Source of the DNA: JANQRV01 sp964533785
Lineage (GTDB): Bacteria > Bacteroidota > Bacteroidia > Chitinophagales > Saprospiraceae
Length of the DNA stretch: 15,796 nt
Direction: 5' to 3'
NCBI GenBank assembly: GCA_964533785.1
Contig: CAZHNG010000144.1
Location: 1 to 15,796, forward strand
How positions within the stretch are numbered: position 1 is the first letter of the stretch; every line of letters begins with the position of its first letter. Position numbers and translations under genes: made by a program. The notes beneath the pieces were generated by a model. It did no database searches. It was not told where the DNA came from and saw nothing but the letters and a program-made list of their open reading frames with translations. Positions 1-7,466 of this stretch are shown here, in pieces.

Positions 1-69
1 GGCCACTTTCATTTTCCCATTAGGGTAGAAATCACGACCAAGACTTTACCCTTGTTTTGGTATAGCCCT

Positions 70-654
70 TCAACTCATCCATTCCACTTTATCCTCGATT
101 GCTTTGCGTTTAGAAGGAGGAGGAGTTTGATCGAAATATCCCATGTAAAATAAGCCCAGGCAACGTTCGTGCTCTCCGAGATCTAGAAAGTCTCTCGCCT
201 CGATGATCGATCTTGGAGAACTCCAGTATGCTCCTATTTCTTTAGCCGTACAGGTTAACCACATATTTTGCACCGCACAAGCGACGGAGGCAATTTCTTC
301 CCATTCCGGCACCCGTTCCTGGGGGTCTCTTTCCATGCAAATGGCGATTACACAAGCCGATTGCAGAGGCTTTTTTACTGTTTTTTCCAACTTTTTCGGG
401 GAAAATTTTTCTTCGGGTGTGTTGTCCTGGTACCATTGACCTAAATAATCACTCAACCGTTTCAGGGCTTCGCCACGGAAAACTTTGAATCGCCACGGTT
501 CGGTCAATTTATGCGTAGGGGCCCAATTGGCATTTTCAAGGATCTCCTGAATGATCTCATCCGAAATGGGCTGTTGATTATAAGAGGGAGGAAACACGGA
601 CCGGCGTTGCCGGATCAATTCACTAATACTGGAAAGTGTAGTACTTTGTTTCAT
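70..654 (-). CDS. Nitroreductase family protein (YdjA-like)
   Basis: Predicted FMN-dependent, NAD(P)H-using cytosolic oxidoreductase of about 194 residues, which is short and typical of the minimal nitroreductase fold. Visible family features are the N-terminal RRSV segment (residues 17-20), which in relatives contacts FMN phosphate, the motif NWAPTHKLTEPWRF (about 43-56), very like the APDHK..PW region of YdjA, a central helix ASVACAVQNMWL, and a C-terminal CLGLFYMGYF strand. I choose the ATG at 654. The reading frame can be extended four codons to a TTG at 666, but that codon lies inside the T-run of a terminator. There is no clear Shine-Dalgarno. The physiological substrate cannot be read from sequence; nitroaromatics or quinones are only family-level possibilities. 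Its upstream neighbour on the same strand is the protease-barrel gene, separated by that terminator. Confidence 0.88.
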   Translation of the reverse strand: MKQSTTLSSISELIRQRRSVFPPSYNQQPISDEIIQEILENANWAPTHKLTEPWRFKVFRGEALKRLSDYLGQWYQDNTPEEKFSPKKLEKTVKKPLQSACVIAICMERDPQERVPEWEEIASVACAVQNMWLTCTAKEIGAYWSSPRSIIEARDFLDLGEHERCLGLFYMGYFDQTPPPSKRKAIEDKVEWMS

Positions 655-664
655 CTTTTTGCAC

Positions 665-713
665 AAAAAAAAAGAAGACCACGCAGGTTTCCAAAACCTA
701 GGTGGTCTTTTTT
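665..713. terminator. Bidirectional rho-independent terminator
   Basis: The arms AAGACCAC (675-682) and GTGGTCTT (702-709) pair perfectly. Inside them AGGTTT (685-690) pairs with AAACCT (694-699) around a CCA loop, with a small internal mismatch between the two stems. Nine A residues at 665-673 make a T-run on the minus strand, and a T-rich stretch from 708 onward serves the plus strand. It most plausibly ends the minus-strand transcript of the large gene that stops at 775. It sits only about 10-15 nt before the nitroreductase start codon, so it could also act as an attenuator for that gene. Confidence 0.85.
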
Positions 714-774
714 CTTATTTCACTACTGACACTTACGGTCAACAGCTGTGAAACCAAGAAGGTAGATGAATCTT

Positions 775-3700
775 CTACCACCCCGGCAAAATATTGATCC
801 CGAAGGTAGGCTCCCCGTTTTCAATGAGCGGGAAGGCATAGTAGGGCTCCAGCACCATTGCACCAAATAGGTTCACGCGCAAGGAAACACCCGCACTGTA
901 TACCGGAAGAACATCAAAAAAACCGGTTTCATTAGATTCTTGGAATTGATCAAAATCAAACCACGCAACACCGGCATCAAAAAAGAAATTCAGATCGGAG
1001 AATAATAGTCCGGATTTAATCAGTGCCAATTGACGCGGACCGGTAAATGGGATACGAACTTCAAAATTACCGACCAGGATCTTACTGCCCGCCAACTGGT
1101 TGATGTTGTCTCCATTTTCCGTTAAAACTCTTTCGATATTGTTCGAACTATAACCTCTCACAAACCAGGGATTCCCAAGGAACAAGGGAAACAAGTTATT
1201 ACCATTACCTCCGTAGCGCCCGTAATGGTAGGCGCGGAAAGCCAAACTAACCGGCTTGAGGCGCTGATATTTTCTAAAGTCAGCCGTGACGCCGTGGAAA
1301 TTAAATTCACCCAAATACCGGTCATAGCCTAACCGATACCGGTATCCTCGCAGCGGAGCCGTCAACCCAAAACTAGAGTTATCTCCCACCAGTGCACCAC
1401 TGACGTTGAAAAGGCTAAAGCCGTCAGGCGCATCGAGCCGCTCGCGCTCGCTGCCCAGAAAGAATCCACGGAAGAGGAAGTCGCCTTGCGGGATAGCGGA
1501 ATATATCTGTTTGTCCAGCACCTGGCTAAAGTTATAGAGCGCTGCTGAAGCACTGGCTTCTACGCGCATAGCTCTAGAGAACGGTAATTGTGCAAAAACC
1601 GATAATTGATCCTGGAAAATTCGTTCGGTTACAAAATTATCTACCAGAACAGTGGTTGCTTGTCCATCCCCCAGATCAAGTATTTCTTCATTTGTACCAT
1701 TATAAAATATTCTCCGGATAGGTATGTGGGATAATGAACCTCCCCAGTTAACTCTGGATTTTTGGTTGATGTAAGTCAATCCACCGCCAATATCTTCAAA
1801 TTCGCCATTCATCGCCAGGCTGGCAAACAACTGGTTATTACCAATAATATCGGTAAATAATCCACTTACACCACCCACTAATTGGCTGCGACCCGCGCTG
1901 AAAAAATTATTGTTCCCCACACCTACACCGACTCCGGCACCACCACCGATATAAGACAGTTCGAATTTGGATTTGTAGTCAACTTTCCTTGCTTCAACGA
2001 TGGTCCCAGCTTCCGTCATTCTTCCGGCAGGGTCATTCGAATCGAGTCCGTAGAGCTGCGCATCGACGATATTGATCGCGGTTTCATCAACTCTTGGTAA
2101 GGTAGCGGCCGTCATATCTACGCTGTCGATCGGTACTTCCCGGTCTAAAAATGCTTCGGGCTTGGCTTTATAAACGCTGTAAGCATTCCTGGCGTAATGG
2201 TTATACATGATCCTCCCCGTCCGTTTAGCCACGCTTATTGCCGGAGAATACGGCGTAATACTACTTACTCCGGTCACAAAATCGGTCAATTGGTATACTT
2301 TATTAACTCCTGGTTCGTAGCGATAAATATTACGAAAACCATCGCGGTTAGAAAGGAATAGAATATCTCCATTTTCATCCACTATGGGGTTCAAGTTATC
2401 AGCACCATAAAATACTTCGTGGTGTTCGATACTTCCCGTCAGTACATCTATCGTGGCCAGGGTAGTAGTCCATTTACCATAATTGCGCCCTCTTTCCATA
2501 CTTAACTGATCCGTAGCGAATACGATCCCGGAGCCATCAGGGTACCAATAAGGGTGGAGTTCGGAATACTCGTCGTCCGTATACTGCGTCACTCTTTGCG
2601 TTTTGACATTGACGCCGTAGAGATCAATTTGTCCATCCGCCAATCCGGTAAATACAATCGTATTGCCGTCGGGTGACCAGTTGGGGTTGCTCATAGCGGG
2701 CACCTCCTTCACTTCAATCTCATCAAGCGTTTTTCCGCTTTCCACATCTTTAATCACTAATACATTGTAGCCTTTTTTGAAAGCGACGAAGGCGAATCTT
2801 TCACTGTCCGGGGACCAGGTTCCTGCGGATTCAATGTAGTTGAAATCATCGATGTGACCATCCCTGGCAGCGCTGGCTACTTTTCGAATAACTTCGCCGG
2901 TTCTGGCATCAGCCAAAAACAAATCCGTTGAAAACAGATCTCTTTCGGATAAAAAGATGACGTACCGACCGTTCGGCGAAATAATGGGTGCGATATTCAA
3001 TCTTCCCGAATTACCGGGATGGATCAGTTTTTGTCCGACCGTATTTTCTTTACGTCCTTCAATCGTTTTGCCAAAATGATTTTTTATGGCCCGCACCCAC
3101 AGGTCAGACAAATTTTTACTACTCATGCCGAGTACGATGATACAGGCATCTTCAAAGCCGTATTTGGCAACTCCTTCAAAAAATGGCTGGATGATATCAT
3201 CGCCCTTCAATCCGGTCAGGAAAGCCCAGAAAGCTTGTCCGTACCGGTAAGGAAAATATTTGGGATTATTGAGTTTGTCCAGCGGCGGCACGTCTTCACT
3301 AACGATGGCATCACGCATCCACATAGCCGTATTGGCATCCACCCGCCCGATTGACATATATTCCGCCAATCCTTCTACCATCCAAAGGGGGATATTCGCA
3401 AGGTTGCGAAGGGAAGTCGAATCACCATTAATGATCATATTGTACTGAAAAGCGTGCACCAGTTCGTGTCCCAGCACGTGAAAAGTTTGCTGATTAGACA
3501 TGGCGATGGGCATGACCACCCGGTTGCGCAATCCTTCCGTAACACCGCCCGTTCCTACGCCGATGGCACCGCTGATCGCATTCGTTTGTTGAAAGTCAGC
3601 ATGGTCACTATAAAAAATCATTGGATTGCGGCTTTTTATAGTGTCCCGTAATACATTTTGGTGCATTAAATACCATTGTTCGGAGTAGTTGGCGAGTGAC

Positions 3701-3870
3701 CGCAACACTTTTTCATTTTTCAAATAATGGTAAATTTCAAAGTTCCGGGTTTGTAATACTTCAAAATCAAATGATTCGTAGCTGGGCTTATTTTGTCCAA
3801 AGTATTGTGCTTTTAATGTACCCAGCAAGAGCGAAAAGCTCAAGATCAGGCAAATTTTTACAGCTCTCAT
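775..3870 (-). CDS. Secreted zinc-protease-like / TolB-like propeller / Omp85-like barrel fusion
   Basis: A 1031-residue envelope protein. The signal peptide MRAVKICLILSFSLLLGTLKAQ fixes the start at 3870; the open frame reaches back to 3981, but that extension would put 37 residues before the signal. An N-terminal gluzincin-like domain has HELVHAFQ (H135, E136, H139) followed by PLWMVEGLAEYMS (E166), the usual layout of peptidase-MA-type zinc ligands. Residues about 285-570 contain repeated SPNG/SPDG/YPDG/DENG motifs followed by hydrophobic strands and SERD/SNRDG turns, as in TolB/PD40 propellers. From about 635 to the end, alternating aromatic strands, a GNPWFVRGYSSN segment and a barrel-like terminus ending in GW suggest a BamA/surface-antigen barrel. 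The inferred site is the outer membrane, with the protease and propeller on one face. The actual substrate and whether it is proteolytic are unknown. It appears to be monocistronic, ending at the 665-713 terminator. Confidence 0.85.
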   Translation of the reverse strand: MRAVKICLILSFSLLLGTLKAQYFGQNKPSYESFDFEVLQTRNFEIYHYLKNEKVLRSLANYSEQWYLMHQNVLRDTIKSRNPMIFYSDHADFQQTNAISGAIGVGTGGVTEGLRNRVVMPIAMSNQQTFHVLGHELVHAFQYNMIINGDSTSLRNLANIPLWMVEGLAEYMSIGRVDANTAMWMRDAIVSEDVPPLDKLNNPKYFPYRYGQAFWAFLTGLKGDDIIQPFFEGVAKYGFEDACIIVLGMSSKNLSDLWVRAIKNHFGKTIEGRKENTVGQKLIHPGNSGRLNIAPIISPNGRYVIFLSERDLFSTDLFLADARTGEVIRKVASAARDGHIDDFNYIESAGTWSPDSERFAFVAFKKGYNVLVIKDVESGKTLDEIEVKEVPAMSNPNWSPDGNTIVFTGLADGQIDLYGVNVKTQRVTQYTDDEYSELHPYWYPDGSGIVFATDQLSMERGRNYGKWTTTLATIDVLTGSIEHHEVFYGADNLNPIVDENGDILFLSNRDGFRNIYRYEPGVNKVYQLTDFVTGVSSITPYSPAISVAKRTGRIMYNHYARNAYSVYKAKPEAFLDREVPIDSVDMTAATLPRVDETAINIVDAQLYGLDSNDPAGRMTEAGTIVEARKVDYKSKFELSYIGGGAGVGVGVGNNNFFSAGRSQLVGGVSGLFTDIIGNNQLFASLAMNGEFEDIGGGLTYINQKSRVNWGGSLSHIPIRRIFYNGTNEEILDLGDGQATTVLVDNFVTERIFQDQLSVFAQLPFSRAMRVEASASAALYNFSQVLDKQIYSAIPQGDFLFRGFFLGSERERLDAPDGFSLFNVSGALVGDNSSFGLTAPLRGYRYRLGYDRYLGEFNFHGVTADFRKYQRLKPVSLAFRAYHYGRYGGNGNNLFPLFLGNPWFVRGYSSNNIERVLTENGDNINQLAGSKILVGNFEVRIPFTGPRQLALIKSGLLFSDLNFFFDAGVAWFDFDQFQESNETGFFDVLPVYSAGVSLRVNLFGAMVLEPYYAFPLIENGEPTFGINILPGW

Positions 3871-3974
3871 AATATATCGTTTTTTTAGAATTTGGTAAAT
3901 GGTCCTGACCAAATGCGCCAGGAAAATTTGAGATCCCACTATCTCCACCTCTTCGTTTCTTATTCTCATTTTTA

Positions 3975-3988
3975 TTAACAATTGTTAA
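3975..3988. promoter_or_regulatory. Perfect 14-bp palindrome, possible operator
   Basis: TTAACAATTGTTAA is a perfect palindrome about 105 bp upstream of the chosen start of the protease-barrel gene. Its size and symmetry fit a dimeric regulator site. A chance AT-rich palindrome is a real alternative, because no second copy and no regulator gene are visible here. Confidence 0.35.
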
Positions 3989-4068
3989 AAGCATAAAGCT
4001 TAGCAATTAGTTTGTGTGTGAAGTTAAATTATTCTTAAACGGTTTTTGAATGCAAGGTAACGGACAAA

Positions 4069-4140
4069 GGGGTTGCGAGTTTATCGGGTTTGGGTTGTAG
4101 GTAAGACGGGTTTTCGGGTTAAGCGGGTTGGGATTGGGTT
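4069..4140 (+). repeat. GGGTT-rich tract with G-quadruplex potential
   Basis: Seven GGGTT units (starting at 4070, 4086, 4092, 4108, 4116, 4125 and 4136) plus one GGGATT at 4130 occur within 72 nt, all on the plus strand. The last five G-tracts (4108-4138) are separated by 5, 6, 2 and 3 nt, so they meet the common G3N1-7 rule for a quadruplex. The unit spacing is irregular, so this is a degenerate cluster and not a true tandem repeat. Confidence 0.6.
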
Positions 4141-4191
4141 CAGGCTAATACTAATGCTATGGCAAACTGAATAAATACTTATACCGCAAAT

Positions 4192-4228
4192 GGGATAAAT
4201 TACCGAAAATGAAAAAGTAATTTATCCC
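4192..4228. promoter_or_regulatory. 12-bp inverted repeat upstream of the symporter gene
   Basis: GGGATAAATTAC (4192-4203) and GTAATTTATCCC (4217-4228) are exact reverse complements separated by 13 nt. The element ends about 100 nt before the symporter start. There is no T-run after it, so a terminator is unlikely; an operator or a leader hairpin is more plausible. Confidence 0.5.
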
Positions 4229-4329
4229 TTGACGCATATTTACTTTTCTCACCAAAATTCAGCCTAGAAAATCGGGCATTTATGCCGTGTAAAGTATATT
4301 TTACCATTTTAAAATTTCGTTGGCGCAAT

Positions 4330-5224
4330 ATGCTACTCAGCTTTATTTTGCTCTATTTGTTGGTTACCCTTTTCATTGGTTGGATGGCCTCCCGGAATGT
4401 ACATACCACCCAGGACTTTGTCATTGCCGGCCGTCATTTACCGATGGTAGTAGCCGCCTCTGCGCTTTTTGCTACCTGGTTTGGTTCGGAAACCATCCTG
4501 GGCGCTTCTTCGGAATTTGTGGCGCATGGCCTGATAGGGGTTATTGAAGATCCCTTTGGTGCCGCCCTTTGCTTGATCCTGGTGGGCTTTTTCTTTGCCC
4601 GCCCGCTTTACAAGCTTAACGTCTTAACATTCAACGATTTCTTTAGGCTGCGGTTCGATCGGAAGACGGAGTTTCTTTCCGCCATTTTTATGGTACCTTC
4701 ATATTTCGGGTGGATCGCTGCCCAATTGGTGGCTCTGGCCATTGTATTGAACGTTATTGCCGGTACCCCGCTCTGGGCGGGTATTTTAATCTGTACCGTC
4801 GTAGTGGTTTTTTACACTTATATAGGAGGAATGTGGGCCGTGTCAATCACCGATTTTGTGCAAACTATTTTGATCATCATTGGCTTGATAGCGATCGCCT
4901 GGCAGCTTTATAATGAGGTAGGAGGATTTGAACCACTTGCCGCAGCAACACCCGCTGGTTTTTTTAATTTTTTTCCCGACCCTGATTTCGATAGTATTAT
5001 TCATTACATCGCTGCCTGGATAACGATCGGTCTTGGCTCCATACCCCAACAAGACGTATTTCAACGCGTCCTATCAGCGAAGAATGCCAAAACCTCGGTG
5101 AGGGCCGCTCATTTAGGCGGTATTATGTATCTGACCATTGGGTTTATTCCTTTGTTTATCGGCTTGTGCGGGCAGGTGCTGCACCCGGAATTACTTAAAG
5201 GTGATGGCCAGATGGTCATTCCGA
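4330..5224 (+). CDS. Sodium:solute symporter, N-terminal part (interrupted by an assembly gap)
   Basis: The first 298 residues of a solute:sodium symporter (SSS/PutP-type) inner-membrane transporter that uses the Na+ gradient to import a small solute. I start at the ATG at 4330 (MLLSFILLYLLVTLF), because the frame's extension to 4282 puts a charged stretch before the first membrane segment. Family signatures are GRHLPMVVAASALFATWFG near the N-terminus, the YTYIGGMWAVSITDFVQ segment and GSIPQQDVFQRVLSAKN, with hydrophobic helices between them. The frame runs into ten Ns at 5225-5234. The rest of the protein resumes at about 5260. The substrate cannot be deduced. A DedA-family gene follows 17 bp after the stop of the C-terminal part, suggesting an operon. 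Confidence 0.85.
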
Positions 5225-5259
5225 NNNNNNNNNNTAAATTAAATTTTATACGGCGCTAG
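5225..5259. other. Assembly gap (10 N) with non-coding flank inside the symporter gene
   Basis: Ten Ns (5225-5234) are followed by 25 bases with a stop in every forward frame: TAA at 5235, TAA at 5240 and TAG at 5257. The protein homologous to the family picks up directly after this, at 5260 (NLQHSNLFLQVLFFG). The 25 bases are therefore either contig-end error or the edge of something inserted in the gene and hidden by the gap. Confidence 0.8.
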
Positions 5260-5733
5260 AATCTACAACACAGCAACCTATTTTTGCAGGTATTATTTTT
5301 TGGTGCTTTATTATCGGCTATTTTAAGTACTACTTCGGGTGCCATCCTTGCACCGGCGACCGTCATCGGTGAAAACCTGATCAAGCCTTATTTTACGCAT
5401 CTTACTGACCAGCAGTTATTGCGCATTATGCGCTGGTCGGTGGTTGGAGTAGCGCTTTGCTCGGCGGCCATGGCTATGAGCAGTACTAGTATTTACGATT
5501 TGGTAGCCCAATCCTCCGCATTGAGTTTAGTATCTTTATTTGTGCCATTAACTGCCGGCTTATATTGGAAACGGGCTTCGCGAACGGGAGCATTGATGTC
5601 TATTATTGCCGGAATGGCAGTTTGGATATTGTGTGAATTTGTCCTGACTTCTGATATTCCGAGTTTGATATGGGGGTTATTAGCCAGTATTTTGGGAATG
5701 GTCATCGGTAGTTTGATTGAAAGTGTAAATTAA
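5260..5733 (+). CDS. Sodium:solute symporter, C-terminal part
   Basis: 157 residues that continue the transporter begun at 4330. NLQHSNLFLQVLFFGALL leads into AILSTTSGAILAPATVIGEN, the segment that in SSS proteins carries the conserved Ser/Thr residues associated with the sodium site. Three or four further hydrophobic helices follow, and the gene stops with TAA at 5731-5733. Together the two halves give about 455 residues, close to the usual length of this family, so little or no coding sequence appears to be missing. No start codon of its own is expected. Whether the gene is intact in the organism depends on the true sequence of 5225-5259. Confidence 0.82.
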   Translation, partial: NLQHSNLFLQVLFFGALLSAILSTTSGAILAPATVIGENLIKPYFTHLTDQQLLRIMRWSVVGVALCSAAMAMSSTSIYDLVAQSSALSLVSLFVPLTAGLYWKRASRTGALMSIIAGMAVWILCEFVLTSDIPSLIWGLLASILGMVIGSLIESVN

Positions 5734-5750
5734 ACTTATCTAAACGATCC

Positions 5751-6330
5751 ATGGAAGAATTTCTACAGCAATACGGTCTGCTGGCCTCGATTATTGGNNN
5801 NNNNNNNCCAGGCTAAAATTATTTACTTGACGGCCATGCTTACGGTATCTATGGGTTATTTAAACCCCATCAGCGTTGCCATAGCTTTTTTTGTGGGATC
5901 GCTCGCACGGGATTGGGCAACATTTTGGTTCGCACGAAAAAAAGGGGAACAGTGGGTCAACAAAAAGCCAAAGCTTCAGGCTAATGCTAAAAAAGTAAGT
6001 GGTTGGCTGGAAAAGTCCCCCGAAAAAGTCCTCCTGTCTTATCGGTTTATCTACGGATTCAAAATTGTGATTTTACTGGTTGCCGGAGTTTCCGGGATGA
6101 GCTGGCCCCGGTTTGCTTTTCTAACGGCAGTCAGCACCTTTCTTTGGATCGTGGCTTTTGGAGTGCTTGGATTTTACTGTGGAGAAGAAGTTACTCAACA
6201 ATTCAGCAGGATCAGTGACTACAAGTGGCACATTATTATCGGCGTTGGGGTGTTGGTAATGCTGTATTGGATTTTTTTCCGCTGGCGGAAATTTAAACGG
6301 GAATGTGGATCAGTTGGCATTGAGGTTTGA
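5751..6330 (+). CDS. DedA family membrane protein (YohD-like), interrupted by an assembly gap
   Basis: Polytopic inner-membrane protein of the DedA/SNARE-associated superfamily, whose members act in lipid or polyprenyl-phosphate translocation and membrane homeostasis. The ATG at 5751 gives MEEFLQQYGLLASIIG, then ten Ns (5798-5807), and the protein resumes with QAKIIYLTAMLTVSMGYLNP. GSLARDWATFWFARKKG matches the conserved G..GD...F..GR..G region, and YRFIYGFKIVILLVAG closely resembles the RF.YG.R segment of E. coli YohD. The lysine/arginine-rich C-terminus RWRKFKREC is presumably cytosolic. The frames before and after the gap agree only if the missing length is a multiple of three, so ten is not the true size. 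The gap falls where YohD has its acidic GSLAEGE motif, so that key residue cannot be checked. It starts 17 bp after the symporter stop and is probably co-transcribed. Confidence 0.82.
5798..5807. other. Assembly gap (10 N) inside the DedA gene
   Basis: A run of ten Ns, the same size as the gap in the symporter gene about 570 bp upstream. This suggests a fixed placeholder length and not a measured distance. Reading-frame continuity requires a missing length divisible by three; comparison with YohD suggests only a handful of residues are lost. Confidence 0.9.
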
Positions 6331-6446
6331 ATTTTCGTTTGATTGATGTTCCCTATAAGAAATTGCCATCCACCCTTGAACTAATTTTCAATGAAAATGA
6401 AGGTGTACCATTAAGCGCAAATCAAAGAAATACAGCTTAATAAACC

Positions 6447-6517
6447 ACCGCTAAGACCGCTAATCCGCCTGGAAAGGAAGAAGTTATTTCTTGGCGCGTC
6501 TTTGCGGTCTTTGCGGT
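6447..6517. repeat. Imperfect inverted repeat between convergent genes
   Basis: ACCGCTAAGACCGC (6447-6460) and GCGGTCTTTGCGGT (6504-6517) are reverse complements at 13 of 14 positions, 43 nt apart. The right arm lies in a stretch where GTCTTTGCG/GTCTTTGCGG is repeated. The position between the convergent DedA and pirin genes fits a transcript-ending or dispersed palindromic element. There is no T-run typical of a simple terminator. Confidence 0.55.
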
Positions 6518-6544
6518 CATCAATTGTATTGGTGTTTTCACCCA

Positions 6545-7441
6545 TTAATTCAAACGCATAGGGACTTCCATCAGTAATAATCTGGAATTACTATCCGCTT
6601 TTATTTCAAACGATCCGGTTTCCCAAATTCCGAAACCGTCCCGCTTACCCAATTTTTGATCATTGATCGTCACTTCTCCCTCGATCACAAAGGCATATAC
6701 TCCGTTGTTGGGAGCGTGAACCGAATAAGTCGTTGTAAAACCTTCATCGAGTTTCCCCAAGTGGAACCAAGCATTTTGGTGAATCCAGACCCCTTCATCA
6801 TCAGAACTTGGTGATAAAATCTGATAAAGGTTGTTTTGCAGATCTTCCTCCTTGAGGGTGATCTGATCATACCGCGGTTCCACATTTTTGGCATTGGGGA
6901 AAACCCAGATCTGTAAAAACCGCACTTCCTGATCACTGTTTTTATTGTACTCGCTGTGGTAGATGCCCGTTCCGGCGCTCATCACCTGAATATCACCCTG
7001 TTTGATAATGGCTTTATTCCCCATACTGTCTTCGTGCTCGAGATCACCGTACAGCGGGATAGAGATAATTTCCATATTATCGTGGGGATGCTTCCCAAAA
7101 CCGCGTCCGGGGGCCACCACATCGTCATTGAGTACCCGTAAGACGCCGAAATTCATCCTTTCCGGATTGTAATAATTCGCAAAACTAAAAGTATGATGAG
7201 AATCCAACCAGCCATGATTGGCGTGGCCTCTGGTTGCTGCTTTATGCAAAACGGTTTTCATAGTCTTAACTTCTTTATTTGGTAAATGATTAAATCCTAC
7301 TTGTTGTTTTTCCAAACCCGTAGCTTTTACAAGTCTATCATAGGTAGAATCAGACTTTTCTTTGGCATTCGTGATTGAAGGAGCGGTTGCAAGACCAGCC
7401 ACTCCCAACAAGGTCTTACGAAGAAAGTTTTTTCTGTCCAT
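6545..7441 (-). CDS. Pirin family protein with N-terminal export signal
   Basis: 298 residues. Residues 61-298 are a complete bicupin pirin: KTVLHKAATRGHANHGWLDS, FSFANYYNPERMNFG, and the metal-binding HPHDNME (H118, H120) and YHSE (H162, E164), matching the 3-His-1-Glu iron site of the family. Pirins are usually cytosolic, with quercetinase or regulatory roles. Here an extra leader, MDRKNFLRKTLLGVAGLATA, looks like a Tat-type signal (RK in place of RR) or a Sec signal, ending near the ATAPSITNA segment, with a linker of about 35 residues before the pirin domain. The methionine at residue 61 (base 7261) is where a normal pirin would start, so a cytosolic form is possible. The C-terminal cupin (YAFVIEGEVTINDQ) is intact. 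It appears to be transcribed alone, convergent with the DedA gene. Confidence 0.9.
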   Translation of the reverse strand: MDRKNFLRKTLLGVAGLATAPSITNAKEKSDSTYDRLVKATGLEKQQVGFNHLPNKEVKTMKTVLHKAATRGHANHGWLDSHHTFSFANYYNPERMNFGVLRVLNDDVVAPGRGFGKHPHDNMEIISIPLYGDLEHEDSMGNKAIIKQGDIQVMSAGTGIYHSEYNKNSDQEVRFLQIWVFPNAKNVEPRYDQITLKEEDLQNNLYQILSPSSDDEGVWIHQNAWFHLGKLDEGFTTTYSVHAPNNGVYAFVIEGEVTINDQKLGKRDGFGIWETGSFEIKADSNSRLLLMEVPMRLN

Positions 7442-7466
7442 CGGTCATTATTTTGTTCTTCGAATA

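Larger units (their letters stand above)
3871..4329. other. Divergent intergenic region
   Basis: 459 bp between the leftward protease-barrel gene and the rightward symporter gene. It should contain both promoters. I could not find a convincing pair of Bacteroidota -33/-7 elements on either strand. It holds three structures listed separately: a 14-bp palindrome, a cluster of GGGTT tracts and a 12-bp inverted repeat. The open frames entering it from both sides (to 3981 on the minus strand, from 4282 on the plus strand) are extensions upstream of the likely starts and are not called as coding. Confidence 0.7.

Noticed and set aside
1..69. GGGTA/TACCC inverted repeat after the nitroreductase stop
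   Set aside because: Only 5 bp arms with a long spacer and no T-run; expected by chance.
3871..3981. N-terminal extension of the protease-barrel protein
   Set aside because: It would place 37 residues before a clear signal peptide that starts at 3870, so the inner start is preferred.
4282..4329. N-terminal extension of the symporter
   Set aside because: The 16 extra residues are basic and precede the first membrane helix; the ATG at 4330 gives the usual start of the family.
5280..5291. Frameshift in the symporter at 5280-5291, where a second frame reads TTQQPIFAG
   Set aside because: The frame starting at 5260 reads NLQHSNLFLQVLFFG without a break and fits the family better, so no frameshift is needed.
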